Source of the DNA: Myotis daubentonii
Taxonomy: Eukaryota; Chordata; Mammalia; Chiroptera; Vespertilionidae
Reading direction: 5' to 3'
Assembly: GCF_963259705.1 (NCBI RefSeq)
Contig: NC_081840.1
Location: 6,629,062-6,693,061 of the forward strand
DNA length: 64,000 nt
The position numbers and the translations under genes are program-made. A model generated the notes under the pieces. It saw nothing but the letters and a program-made list of their open reading frames with translations, was not told the origin of the DNA and did no database searches. Of the stretch, positions 44,843-56,228 are shown one piece after another; position 1 is the stretch's first letter, and each line of letters opens with the position of its first letter.

Positions 44843-45506
44843 TAGTTCAATCACAAAAGAAACAACCCAATCAAAATGAGCAAAAGAGTTGATTACACAC
44901 TTTATCAAAGTAGATCTACAGATGGCAAATACTAGCAAGCACATGAAGCAATGCTCCACGTTACTGGTTATTACAGAAATGCAAAATAAAACCACAGTGC
45001 AATCCCCCTGCGCACTCTGTAGAATGGCTAAACGAAACAGACTGACTATACCAAGTGTGGGGAAGGATGTGGAGCTTCTGAAACTCTCACACTCTGCTGG
45101 TGGGGATGTAATATAAATAAGCCACTTTGGACAGTAGTTTGACAGTTTCTTAAAAAGTTAAACACATACCTACCACACGATACAGCCATTCCACTCCTAG
45201 GCATTTACCCAGCAGAATGGAAACATACGTCCCTTGAAACATTGGACACATATGTTCACAGCCTCCTTTATTTGTAACATTAAAAATCTGGAAACAACCC
45301 AAATATCCATCAACAGGTGACTGGATAAACAATGGTGCTATATCCATACAATGGAATACTACTCAGTCCTGAAAAGGTATGAGCTATCAATACACACAGT
45401 GACGTGGGTCAAGTTCAAAGTAATTATTCTGTGTGAAAGGAGTCAGATGAAAAATACACACTGTATGAATCCATTTACATAAAAATCTGAAGAATGCAAA
45501 CTAAGC

Positions 45507-45646
45507 TATAATAATAAAAGCATAATATGCTAATTAGATCGGACAGCCGAACGGCCTTCCAGACATCCTTCTGGATGACCTTCTGGGCAAAGCCAGGGCT
45601 GCGAGGGCCAACCCCCTTGCACAAATTTCATGCATCGGGCCTCTAG
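45507..45646 (+). mobile_element. HeliBat-related Helitron (about 140 bp)
   Basis: The 3' end TGCATCGGGCCTCTAG is followed by T. The 5' end (TATAATAATAAAAGCATAAT) belongs to a different subfamily from the previous copies, and its exact first base is uncertain. Confidence 0.75.
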
Positions 45647-46032
45647 TCCATCATAACAGGGAACAGACTAGTGGATATCTGAGGATGGAGAAGGTGGAGG
45701 GATGGATCACAAAGGGACTCAAGGAAGCCTTAGGAGGTGACATTTATATGTTCATCACTTGAGTGTGGTGATGGTTTTATGGCCATATGTTAAAACTCAT
45801 CCAATTGTACACTTTACGTATGTACAGTTTATTGTAACTCAATTATTTTCCAATAAAACTGCAAAACACAACTTAAAAATAACCTCTACAGCTCTGTTAA
45901 CTAGATGATGCTATGCCCATTTTAAAGATTAAGAAATCTTTAGTCTCTGAGCAGGAAACCAGGGTTTCAGAGGCTGATCCGAGGGCTTGTCTGTTTGGCA
46001 CATGTGTGGGTCTTAGAAGACCCAGTCTTACC

Positions 46033-46250
46033 CTAGCCAGTTTGGCTCAGTAGATAGAGGATCAGCCTGCAGACTGAAGGGACCCAAGTTCGATTCTGGT
46101 CAAGGGCACATACCTCAGTTGCAGGCTCCTCCCTGGCCTGGGCCCTGGTTGGGGCGCATGCAGGGGGCAACCCATCAATGTGTTTCTCTCGCATCGATAT
46201 TTCTCTCTGTCTTTCCCTCTCTCTTTCACTCTCCATAATAACCAATACAA
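46033..46250 (+). mobile_element. VES-type SINE
   Basis: Head CCAGTTTGGCTCAGTAGATA, B box AAGTTCGATTCTGG, C/T-rich body and CAATACAAAATA tail. The target duplication is CCAGTCTTACC/CCAGTCTTGCC. Confidence 0.88.
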
Positions 46251-46429
46251 AATATCCTCGGGTAACCAGTCTTGCCTGCTCCACAGAACTCCGATTAGTA
46301 CAAGCTTCTCTCCCTGACCCAGCCACCTCTCTCTGCCCAGCTGACAGCTGCTGGTCTGAAGAAACTCTGCTCAAAAGCTAGTTCTTCCTGGGCATCTTCG
46401 TTGGACGCAAGGCGGGGCCTGAGTTAATG

Positions 46430-46930
46430 GCCATCAGTACATTCTCATTTGTTAAGTGCCCAATAGGTCACTTTGTCATATTTAATGGGTTGTCCGTCTT
46501 TTTTCCTTTTGATTTCCAAGGGTTCTTTACATATTATTGATGAGTATTTTTGTCTGATATATTATTATACATTTCTTCTCTTTTGCAAAGTCTTCATATC
46601 TGGCAATGTAAAGCCTTTAACTTTGATCTTCCAGATAGTCTTGGTTAATCTTAACCCTTTGTATTTCCATACACATTTTAGAAACAGCTTGCCAATATCC
46701 TGGGGTGGGGGTGGGGGGATATCTATTAGGGTTCAATTGGTATTGCATTGAATATATAGATATATTTCAAGAGAATTTATACCTTCTCTATTTTTAATTT
46801 TGCAATCCATTGACATGGTATGTCCCTCTGTTACTTAGGTCTTCTTTAATTTGTCTCAGCAATGTTTTAAGACTTGCATGTAGAGGTTAGATTTATTTCT
46901 AGTTGTTTGATATTTGTGTATTATCTAAAT
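46430..46930 (-). mobile_element. Antisense L1 fragment
   Basis: T-rich text that complements L1 ORF2 3' and 3' UTR sequence (for example TTCAATTGGTATTGCATTGA). There is no open frame of interest. Confidence 0.7.
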
Positions 46931-49900
46931 AATGATCGTTTCATTTCCTCCTGTCCTCCGATAGGCATTCATAGTCAGCCTGGTCTCAGCCATCACCGGT
47001 GGGTCACCCCAGGGACACTTGGTCTGACAGCCTCGGTTCACAGCAAAATGCCCAGCCCCAGCTGTGTGCATGGTGAACAAATGACATGCAGTGATAGCAC
47101 TAAGTCTCAAAGAAGAGAAGGAATGAGTCTTCCTTCTGAAGACGGGGAACTAGCTGAAGTTAAAGGTCCCAGAGCCAGGAAGTCTGACCTGACCTGGATC
47201 TCCTCAGATGCCCACTAATGGGGACAGAGCAGTGACCCACTGGTGTCCCCAAGTGAGCCCCGAGGCATCTCCCTCCTCTAGCTCAGGAGTGCCCTTGGCT
47301 CCAGGAAGAGGCCCCTAGGTGGCCCTGGTCATCTCTGAACATCCCGGACCCGCAGGAGGGGCTGCAGGAAAGGGGGCAAGCGGTGCCAGCCTCCGTGATG
47401 AGGACGGCCCGAGGAGCAGCGGACGCAACTGCAGCAATCCCTTGTTTGCTCTGCCAGATGCCAAAAAGATGAAAGTTCACGTCCATGGCCTCCAGCTTCT
47501 GACCAGAACTGAGCTGACTCACTCAACATCTACCCTCTTGGATGGGGTCCCTCAGAGGGTTCCAGAGGGCTGAGTGTAGCCCTGTCTGACCCTGCCCCCC
47601 GTAACCACAGCTCATTCCTCAGCGAGCATTCCTTTCTCTCCCCCACATTCCCATCAGTCTCCCGACCAGCACCGCCAGAGGAACCCTCATGGGAATCTGG
47701 CTTCCTGCACCTGCCAACGCCCTGCCCCATGCCAGGAACTCAGGCTTCCCGGGCCAGGGCCAGGCAATTCCAGCACCCACGCCTCTCTGGATCCCTGTTC
47801 TGCTCTTGTAGGCTGTTGTCTCACAAATGCTGAAAGGCATCTGAGATGAAACTGAGAGGGGCCAGACGCCCTCCGGAGACCCCCCAATTCATTCATCCCA
47901 ACAGACAGATGGCATGTGCCCTTTGCTGGGTCCTGTGCTATGAGGAAGAGAAAGCGGAGGAGAAGAAGCCCCACCGGCCTTCAGGAGTTCACAGGTGGTG
48001 GAGGAGATGGAGGAGCAGAGAGGTGAGAGCCGGTCATGGGGGCAGGGAGGGCACAGACAGAGGGGCTCAGAAAAAGCTTCCAGAGGAGTGAGGGGCTACG
48101 TTCTAGAAGGCATGGGTGTGCATGAAGGCCCAGACCATGGGAACAGGGCCCTATGTAAATGGGGTGAGGGTTTAGGGGGGGAGGTGAGGAAAAATCCCCT
48201 CCCCACTCGGCCTCTGAAAGCAGGGGCCCAAATGTAGGACTCAGTGCCCTGTTCATTGACTTATGGGGTCCCACTGCCATAATTCGCCTTTTTGAATAGC
48301 TTATTCTATGTATTTATCTTGGTAGGTACAGGTTTCAAAGGCTGTAAATTACAAATTAAGTTTCCTTTTACTCCCATGAGACTGGAGAACAGCCAGATCC
48401 TGGATCGACAAAAAGAAAAGAGGGGGAAACACACTTTCTGATGCATTGCTGAACTCCCAGGAGGGGAATGAAATCTCCAAAGACCAACACTCCTGCACTG
48501 CTACACACAGAGCAATGAGAAGGGATGAGCAAGAGAAGGGACCAGAAGGGCCTGGAGCTCTAGGCAAGAGGGGGTGTGAGGTCCCCGTAAAGACAAGCGC
48601 CACCAGCAGCGCTGCCTCAGGACACGAGCCCCGCAGTGGGAGTGGAGCACCCTGGGGCCCCGCAGAATCCAGGACCCTGAGGATGGGGACCTGGCTGCTT
48701 ATAAAGCAGAGGCCTGGAAGAAGAACCACCCCATGTGAGCCATCAGAATCCCCACAACCACAAAGAAGCAGATATGGGTTTATAAAGACCATCAAGCAGA
48801 GAGCAGGTGGCCCCATGTGTGGGAGAAAGGACAAAAAGATTTAGATCCTGAGGAGCCCAGACACTAGAATGAGCAGAAACAGGATATGGTTGGTGTGTAG
48901 AACATGTTTAAAGAGAACATGCCTGAAGAATGACTGTGCAGATCTTCAAATGAAACAAAAGGAATGTGTAGAAAGGAAAGATATGATTTTGGAAATAATT
49001 AACTCAATGGATGAGTCAAACAATAAATGAGAGGTCACTACCCAAAATGACTGTTTCCGGTCTTGTCCTTTCTCCTCAAGTCCCCAACACCTTGCTGTCA
49101 TCCTCACTCAGGTGATACCTCATCAAGCAGCCAGAGGAGATCCCCCCAAACTTCTATGCCAATATCTGCATCCACATGCAACCTTCATTCCTATTTGTAG
49201 TGATGAACTTTTCATGCCCCAACCAGAAGGAATTCCACCTGTGTTCCAGAACCATCTCTCCACACCTCCGAAGGGCATTGTTTAGACAGTCTCTCCTCTC
49301 TCCCACACTGTTCACTTTCTCTCTCTGCTGGAACAGTTTCATCACCTTTTAATGACCTAACTCAAGAGTGAAATGGATTCAATGCTCAGAGCCAATTCTT
49401 TTTTTCATCCCTTGGATAGCTGAAATTGCACCTCGAGGAGCTTCTTCAAGACAGGCTGAAATGAACCTTACTTCCTGAGTTCTTGTATGTTCACCTATTC
49501 CTGCTGCCTTCAGATTGACAGTTTGGCTAGGTATAAAATGGCTTTCTTGGCTATGTCACAGGCATGGCTCTTCTGTCCTCTGGCTGTGGAGAAGACTAAA
49601 GACAGACTGATGTTCTTCCACCTATAGGTGACTGGATCACTTTTACTTGACTCCCTTTTTATCTTTGAAATTTAGCAACTTTAATCAGGAATGCCATAAG
49701 GTTGACCGCTATATGCATTATCCTTAGGACACAATGTTCTTTTCAATCTGTAAATTCAAGTCTTTCATTTCTAGAAGTGTTTCTTAAATTATAACTTTAA
49801 TTTTTAATAGTTTTTTTTCTTTCATGATCTTAGTTCTTTTATCCGTAAGACTCATTGAGTGCAAACATTTGGGATCCTTTTTACCATTTCCCCATACTCA

Positions 49901-51117
49901 AATCCTTTTAAATGCTTTGTATAGTTCCATTTAATTTTGTTCACTTTCTTCTCAATCCTGCCCTCCACATACCTGGCTATGTTTTCAGGAGTGTCTGCAT
50001 TTTGTGTTGTTTCTGTGTCCAATATGCCCTTTACAGCTGCAAGTAGTTGTATTTTTCTCTCCTCATTTTCCTGCATTCTGCAAATGCATGTCTCATTGCC
50101 TGCTCTCCTGCCATATCTTCTCCGGGTCTATCTCTGCTTCAAGCTCTTGTTTTATAGATAATTGTTCTATGTTTTCCTTTTTAATTTATGGCAATATGTT
50201 TGGTCATAAATTCTATATGCTCCACACAATATTTTTTTTATTTAAAAGGGAAAGAGAGATTAAAATGTGCATGTACATCATCTATTTTCAAAGAAACCCA
50301 GTGAGTCCACATCCAAGCAGCTCACTGGTAGCTAAAGAAAGGTGTGTGCCCTCCGGGGGGCTCTCCCTAAGCCTTCCTTCTGTACCTCTCTCCATCCCCA
50401 CATAAACGGCCTTTTCCCCCACTTCGAACCCTAAGACCCTCCCATTCCTTGGTGCTTTGCTAACTCCTCTGTCTTTGCACAGAACTCTGGCTATTTCCTG
50501 TGATGTGATACGGAGCAGGAGTTTAGGGACCCCCCCCCCCACACACACACCTCTATATTTACATAGGTGCCCTTCAGCTAAGTGGCTACCAGGATTGCTG
50601 ATAGGACAGTGGAACTGTGACCTGGTCGGCCTGGACACACTCCAGCCTTCCCGGCCAGTGGCTGAGAGGAGACACCTGAGTGCCAGGGAGAGAGGACAGG
50701 GGAAATGCCTCGACCATCCTGTGAATGAGCAGCTTCCTCTCTGCTCTGGGTGCTGAGAACTCAGCCCTGTGGCTGTGAGAACCGGGCAGCCCCTTCCTCT
50801 GACTCCTGCTGTACCCTTGCCCTCAGGGCTCGCTCTCCTCATCTGCTCCGGCGTCCGGAGAGGGGGTGTAGAAATAAATCCACAGCAATCAGAGGAGACA
50901 TCACTTCAAGGCTACTGAGATAAGACAGTGACAACAACACGCTGATGTTCATTGAACAGCAAGTCAAGCTCATGTTGGGGGCACCATGAGCGGGCGTGAT
51001 CTTTGAGCTGTGTTTTGACTTCTCATGAGCGATGAGGACCCATCCATGTGCAGCCTCGAGCCCAGGCGAGGCGGGGCCGGTGAAGGGCTTTCTTGTTTCA
51101 CCTGAGGAAGACGCTGC
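46931..51117. other. Mostly single-copy-looking DNA with a few old relics
   Basis: No exon recognised. 47885-48000 resembles the L2 3' region (TTCATTCATCCCAACAGACA). 49030-49340 has the wording of an old interspersed repeat that I cannot name. 49420-50230 is T-rich and could be an antisense L1/HAL1 relic; a 74-codon minus-strand frame at 49852-50076 is the only candidate. Confidence 0.4.
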
Positions 51118-51133
51118 AAAGAGGCAGAAACAG

Positions 51134-51356
51134 CCGAAACCGGTTTGGCTCAGTGGATAGAGCGTCGGCTTGCGGACTGAAGGGTCCCAGGTTCGATTCC
51201 GGTCAAGGGCATGTACCTGGGTTGCGGGCACATCCCCAGTAGGGGGTGTGCAGGAGGCAGCTGGTCGATGTTTCTCTCTCATCGATGTTTCTGACTATCT
51301 CTCTCCTTTCCTCTCTGTAAAAAATCAATAAAATATATATATATATATTAAAAAAA
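51134..51356 (+). mobile_element. VES SINE, very recent copy
   Basis: A 223-bp SINE with intact A- and B-box-like motifs (GGTTTGGCTCAGTGGATAGA; CAGGTTCGATTCCGG), C/T-rich body, and AATAAAATATATAT tail ending in A10. The target duplication AAAGAGGCAGAAACAG is a perfect 16 bp (51118-51133 and 51357-51372). It is the least diverged SINE in the window. Confidence 0.95.
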
Positions 51357-51434
51357 AAAGAGGCAGAAACAGCACAATATTGGAGCATCACCAGCTCCAC
51401 AGGGTGCCACACCAGACTCTGGGACACCATGCAG

Positions 51435-51503
51435 CAACGGTCGCCAACCTTTTGGACCTCACGGACCACCAGTGGTTCACGGACCACCGGTTAGCGACCG
51501 CTG
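51435..51503. mobile_element. 69-bp hAT-type micro-MITE, second copy
   Basis: Starts CAACGGTCGCCAACC and ends GGTTAGCGACCGCTG. It is flanked by CCATGCAG/CCATGGAG (7 of 8 bases). The core is near-identical to the copy at 1961-2022, with a few extra internal bases. Confidence 0.75.
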
Positions 51504-52224
51504 CCATGGAGGGCCTCTTACCGCTGAGCCTCATCCACGTGCTGCAGTTGGAAACACCGGCCTTGCGAACGGTGGGAAGGCTTCATGGGATGGTCCCTTC
51601 ATGTAAATGCTTCGAGCAAGGTGCCTGGAGCCCAGGAACCTGAAAGCACCCCCCGGCTCCATCTCCTTCTTTCTGAGCCCTGCCCACGATAAGGACAGCG
51701 CCCAGGGTTGTCATCTTCCCTTCCCTGATGCGGGCCAGCCGACGTGTCCATTTCAACCCTCAACCCTGCCAAGGCTGATTTGGTGCTGGGGAGTCTGGAA
51801 TACATCAATGCCAAATGGCCCTGTCTGTTTATTAAAATCACTATTATTTCCTCGAGGGATGTCCACACAGATCTGAATGCTCATTCCCTCCTTCACCCCT
51901 CCGATTTATCCCAGTCGGCTTTTCCCTTACATTTCTACGTGTCTTTCCTTTTCCAATTCCATTTTCTCCATATTTTCTTTTAAATCAGAAGCTCTTGTTT
52001 TCTTTACGTTTGATTGGTCCAAGTCATTGTAAATCGGAATTTTATTTTTTTTTTTAGTGCAAAAAATACCAAACATCTTGAAATAAATAACACAACCGTG
52101 CTCCTGTGCACACGCCGCGGACTGCTGGGAGCTCAGGGAGAGTTTCCTGGGCGTGTGCAGCCGAGAACGTGGTCCTCCTGCCACCAAGGGCCTCTGTGAC
52201 CTGACTCCTCGCCCCAGGACAGCC

Positions 52225-52345
52225 GGGTGCCAGAATGAAGCTCTGTTAGAATCTGTGAGCTGCCTCCGGCCAGCTGTGACTTGGATCCAATAGTTAACCT
52301 CTTTGTTCCTTAGGTCCCTCACCTGTTACACGCAGAGGACAGCTC
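52225..52345 (+). mobile_element. MIR-like relic
   Basis: The order AGCTGTGACTTGGATCC, TTAACCTCTTTGTTCCTTAG, TCACCTGTTA follows the MIR core in decayed form. Confidence 0.55.
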
Positions 52346-52489
52346 CAACTCGCCAGGTGATGGCGAGGAGTGACCGAGGTAAACACGTGGATGGTTCCCC
52401 GCCCATCTGTTCCCACACACGCAATCCCGTGAGGGGCCAGAGCTGAGCAGCCCAGACGGGAACAAAGTGCCGGTCCGTGCTGCGAATGG

Positions 52490-53035
52490 ATGAACCCCGA
52501 AAACACTGTTACGTAGAAGAAGCCAGTCACACATGACCACGGGTTGTATGACTCCTTTTAGATCAGCGGTTCCCAATCTGTGGGTTGTGACCCCTTTGGC
52601 GGTCGAACGACCCTTTCACAGGGGTCGCCTAAGACCATCCTGCATATCAGATATTTACATGACGATTCATAACAGTAGCAACATGACAGTTATGAAGTAG
52701 CAACGAAAATAATTTTATGGTTGAGTCACAACATGAGGAACTGTATTTAAAGGGCCAGAAGGTTGAGAACCACTGTTTTAGATGAAATATCCAGGCAAAC
52801 CAATAGGGATGGGAAGCAGATTCGCAGTTGCCTAGGGCTGGGGGAAGGGAGCAGTGAATAACACAGCCAGTGCTTCGTGAGCACGGAGTTTCCCTTGGGG
52901 ATGATGGAAAAGCTCCGGAACTAAGTGAGGGTTGTACGACATCATGAACACACTTAATGCCACTGAATGTACATTTCAAAACAGCTAAAATGGTAAACTC
53001 GATGTTATTTGTACTTGACCACTGAAAAGACTGTA
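52490..53035 (+). mobile_element. L1 3' end, split by a SPIN element
   Basis: L1 3' wording on both sides of 52556-52783, including AATGCCACTGAATGTACATT and AACAGCTAAAATGGTAAAC. It reads continuously across the SPIN insertion. Confidence 0.7.
52564..52775 (+). mobile_element. SPIN-type hAT MITE, copy 2
   Basis: 212 bp, starting CAGCGGTTCCCAATCTGTGG and ending AGGTTGAGAACCACTG. The perfect 8-bp duplication TTTTAGAT flanks it (52556-52563, 52776-52783). Compared with copy 1 the middle is deleted. Confidence 0.88.
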
Positions 53036-53357
53036 CAAGTGTCCATCCTCGGAATTGCCCAATGGAAACCAGAATAAGCTTCGCGATTAAGCAGCTGGTT
53101 CTATCTAGATCTTAACTGAAGACCAATGAGCAGAATCCCAGAAACGCTACAGGAGCCATCCGACCATCTGTAATGCAGATCTGAGCACGCACTTGGCTTT
53201 GAATGATCCGTGGTCTCTGGAGCCTTAACTTTGCTGCCTAACACAGGTCAGCCTTCGGTGGCTTGACACAGCGTCCATTTGATCACGCTCACATTCGTAC
53301 GGGTCAGCGGGGCTGTTCCGCTCTGTGGCTGGCTGTTCTCTGCTCGTCTCTCTAATG

Positions 53358-53580
53358 CAGTGGTTCTCAACCTGTGGGTCGCGACTCCTTTCGGGGTCGA
53401 ACGACCCTTTCACAGGGGTCGCCTAAGACCATCGGAAAACACATATTTTCGATGGTCTTAGGAACTGAGACGCCGCTCCTCTATCCGTCTCCAGGCGGGT
53501 CTGCCCACGTGCAGATACGCCCACATACAAGTACCCGGCGTATTAAAGGGTCGCGACATCAGGAAGGTTGAGAACCACTG
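53358..53580 (+). mobile_element. SPIN-type hAT MITE, copy 3, different interior
   Basis: 223 bp with SPIN ends (CAGTGGTTCTCAACCTGTGG; AAGGTTGAGAACCACTG) and flanks CTCTAATG/CTCTCATG (7 of 8). About 53450-53545 is unrelated to the interior of copies 1 and 2 (for example ACGCCGCTCCTCTATCCGTC), so it is a separate MITE subfamily. Confidence 0.85.
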
Positions 53581-55318
53581 CTCTCATGTGTCTGTGATCA
53601 GCGAGCAGGCCAACCAGTGGCGAAAGGATCTGATAGGGTCTCCTCTCGGGCTTGGCTGTTGGGGGCCTGGCTGGTTGGGGAGCCCCGGCTGGGAGGGCTG
53701 GTCTCTGCTCCGTGTGGTTTCTCATCCCCCAGGGGGCTAACCTGCCTGCACAGAGCAGTTGGAGGGAGAAGCCACACATCTCTGGAGGCCTCACTGCCAC
53801 CACATGCTACTGGTCAGAGCGGTCACAAGTCCCCCCGGATTTCATGGGTCCAGGAAACAGAGCCCCGTCCCGGCGGGAAGAGATGCTGAGAAGCCGTGGC
53901 TATTCCCCTGCCACCGTGCTCCCCAAACCCACGGTGTTGAAGGCCCCGGATGCCCACTCTGCTGTGGTCTGTTTCCCCAACCCCCACTCAGTCCACCAAG
54001 TGCTCACCTCCAGGCGGGCGTGGCAAGCTGAGGCTCAGCCTGAGGCCAGAGCGCCCGCTTCGCACTCCGCCTGCTAAGTCACAGCTGGAAACATCACAGC
54101 TCACCTGGCGCAGCTGGGGACGTGTCCCCGACGCCGAGGCGGCTGCATTCGCGGGGACACATCGAAATACCTTCCGTGGTTTTTCTTACAACCCCCATTT
54201 CTCTTTGTTTCAGGACGAAAGAGGCTTCTCGCCGGCTTTCCTGATCCCGTGCCTAGAACCTCCTCCTGTCGGCTGCTGAGGCCTCTGGACCCTTCACGTC
54301 GCCAGGAAGGGGGTTCCTTCCAAGCGGAAGAAACAGCGAGTGAAGCCAGTGAGAGGGACACAAACCTCCGTCCAGCGTGGCCCGAATCCAGGGCATGTGA
54401 AACCCGGCTTTTGTCCAGAAAGGTGGGTTAAGGGGCGCGGTGCAGAGCCTGGGACAGCAAGTGGAAGTGACTGCACTTGGCACCCCTGGGACCAGGGAGC
54501 CTTGAGCAGTGCGGAGGGCCCCGGTCAGGGCCGAGCTCAGGCGCTGTCTTCAGCCGCACATGCAGACGGGAAGTTCAGAGGCAGAGGCAGCAGGGCCACT
54601 AGGAGGCTGCTGACAGTCGAGGCGATGGAGACTGGGACAGGATGGTGACGAGAGGTCACAGAGGGAGAACTGACACCATGTGACAACCACTTAGATGTGG
54701 GAGGAGGAGAAGGGTGGACAGTGAAGGATGAGAGGGGCTGGATGACGGGTAAGGCAGTGGCCGCAGGCACACAGAAAGGGAGGCCGGGAACAAGAGGCGC
54801 GTGGGTTGTGCTGAAAGTTCTAAGGAGACGCCCAGAGCAGGGGCGGGCCGTACCGCCAGGGGGTAGGTAGGGCTAGGGCTGCTCGGCGCCCCTACGGGCA
54901 GTGGCAGAGACAGAGGCGTCCTGGGGGGCTGCCCCCTCCGGAAGCCCTCCCGAGGCCTGGCCAGGGGTCTGATGGGCCCCCAGGGCCTAAAACCCGGCTT
55001 TAGAGATTGAGCAATAGCACCCCCCTCTCGCAGATGCAAACCTATCCAACAAGCAGGCCCGCGTGCGCCCCTGCTCTCCCCAGCACTTGGAGTGCGCCCC
55101 AGTTGGCTGGGGCTGGATCTGTCCTCACATTTTACAGGGCTGTCCTCCTGCCAGGGTCGCTGTAGAAGTCATAGAGGAAATGAGCCCCCTCTCCCGGAAC
55201 CCTGACCACAGTTCTCCACTCTCACCCTCTGCCACGTCAGCCTGGACCCAGCCCATGCCTTCTGGGACCAGACATGGGCCCTGGAGAGGTAGTTCCGAGC
55301 ACCCACTCTACACAGGCT
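53581..55318. other. GC-rich single-copy-looking DNA, no gene recognised
   Basis: Overlapping open frames in both directions without recognisable domains. No repeat family seen. Confidence 0.45.
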
Positions 55319-55492
55319 TTTTTAAAAATATGTTTTTATCGAGGGAGAGGGATAGAAATATCAATGATGAAAATTATGGATCGGCTGCCTCCCGCTCTCC
55401 CCCCACTGGGGATGGAGCCCACAACCCGGGCATGTGCCCTGACCAGGAACCGAACTGTGTCCACCTGGTTCACTGAGCCCCGCCGGCCGGGC
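55319..55492 (-). mobile_element. VES-type SINE, truncated internally
   Basis: An antisense SINE of about 174 bp, shorter than others because of losses in the GA-rich body and head. Head GCCCCGCCGGCCGGGC. The target duplication is CACTCTACACAGGC/CACTCCACACGTAC (imperfect). Confidence 0.85.
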
Positions 55493-56209
55493 ACTCCACA
55501 CGTACTTGGACTCGGGGCTCAGCTTCACGTGGGGCCCCCAATGAGACAGAGGCCAAGGCCGTCTCGGTCACAGCTGAGACGCACCTCATCGCACCAGACA
55601 GGCCGCTGGTGAAAAGGAAACACCGGGGTGCCATGACTGGCTGTCCGGTTCCGGGCGTGAGTCACCCTCCCAGGACCCAGGTCCTGGGCTTGGGTTCTGT
55701 GCTCTCCGGTCAGCCACACAAATACCTCTCAGATTGTTCAGCTAATGGTGCATCTGCGAGGTCATTCGAGGCTAAGACCAGGAGGATTAAAAGGTCTGAT
55801 TCCTTTCTGAGGCCCTTACTTGTAAAGCACCAAAGAAGCCATAAAACAAAGATTTATTCGGTTTCAGCGGACAGCTCTGTGGCACAGCCCGTAAGAACCA
55901 GGCAAAAAACATCTGGCCAGAAAAGTGCACTTGTTTACAAAAAAAAAAAAAAAAAAGGGTTTAAGACTCTTCTCCAGCTTCACCAAGTTCTTGGACTAAA
56001 ATTAGGCTGAAGATTAAAAACAATGTAGAATCTTGAGAGCAGCGGAGAAAGAACATGTTGTTTCTTCCTCATCCAGCTGCCTCCGCGCGGGTCCCCTCCG
56101 GGGCACCCAGGGGAGAGGCCCTCCCCGTAGGTAGCCCCTGACCGCACAGCTGGGGCGCTCCCGCACAGGTGGCCGGGGCCTCGCTCCCAGGCCAAACGCT
56201 TCTGTGGGC

Positions 56210-56228
56210 GGGGGGGGGGGGGGGGGGG
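56210..56228. repeat. G homopolymer
   Basis: About 19 consecutive G residues, prone to sequencing and assembly length error and able to form a G-quadruplex. Confidence 0.9.

Larger units (their letters stand above)
38440..45880 (+). mobile_element. Long old L1 with minisatellite and three Helitrons
   Basis: Begins with 5' UTR-like text (TTCTGCTTCTGAGCATGATG). It passes through the ORF1 region (40400-41500), the ORF2 endonuclease and reverse transcriptase (41500-44000), and a 3' end at about 45800-45870. Removing the minisatellite (38769-39553) and Helitrons (43323, 44633, 45507) leaves roughly 6.1 kb, close to full length. Frameshifts and stops are frequent throughout, so no working ORF remains. 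39595-39645 looks like a stray bit of L1 3' end, so the 5' part may be composite. Confidence 0.7.
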
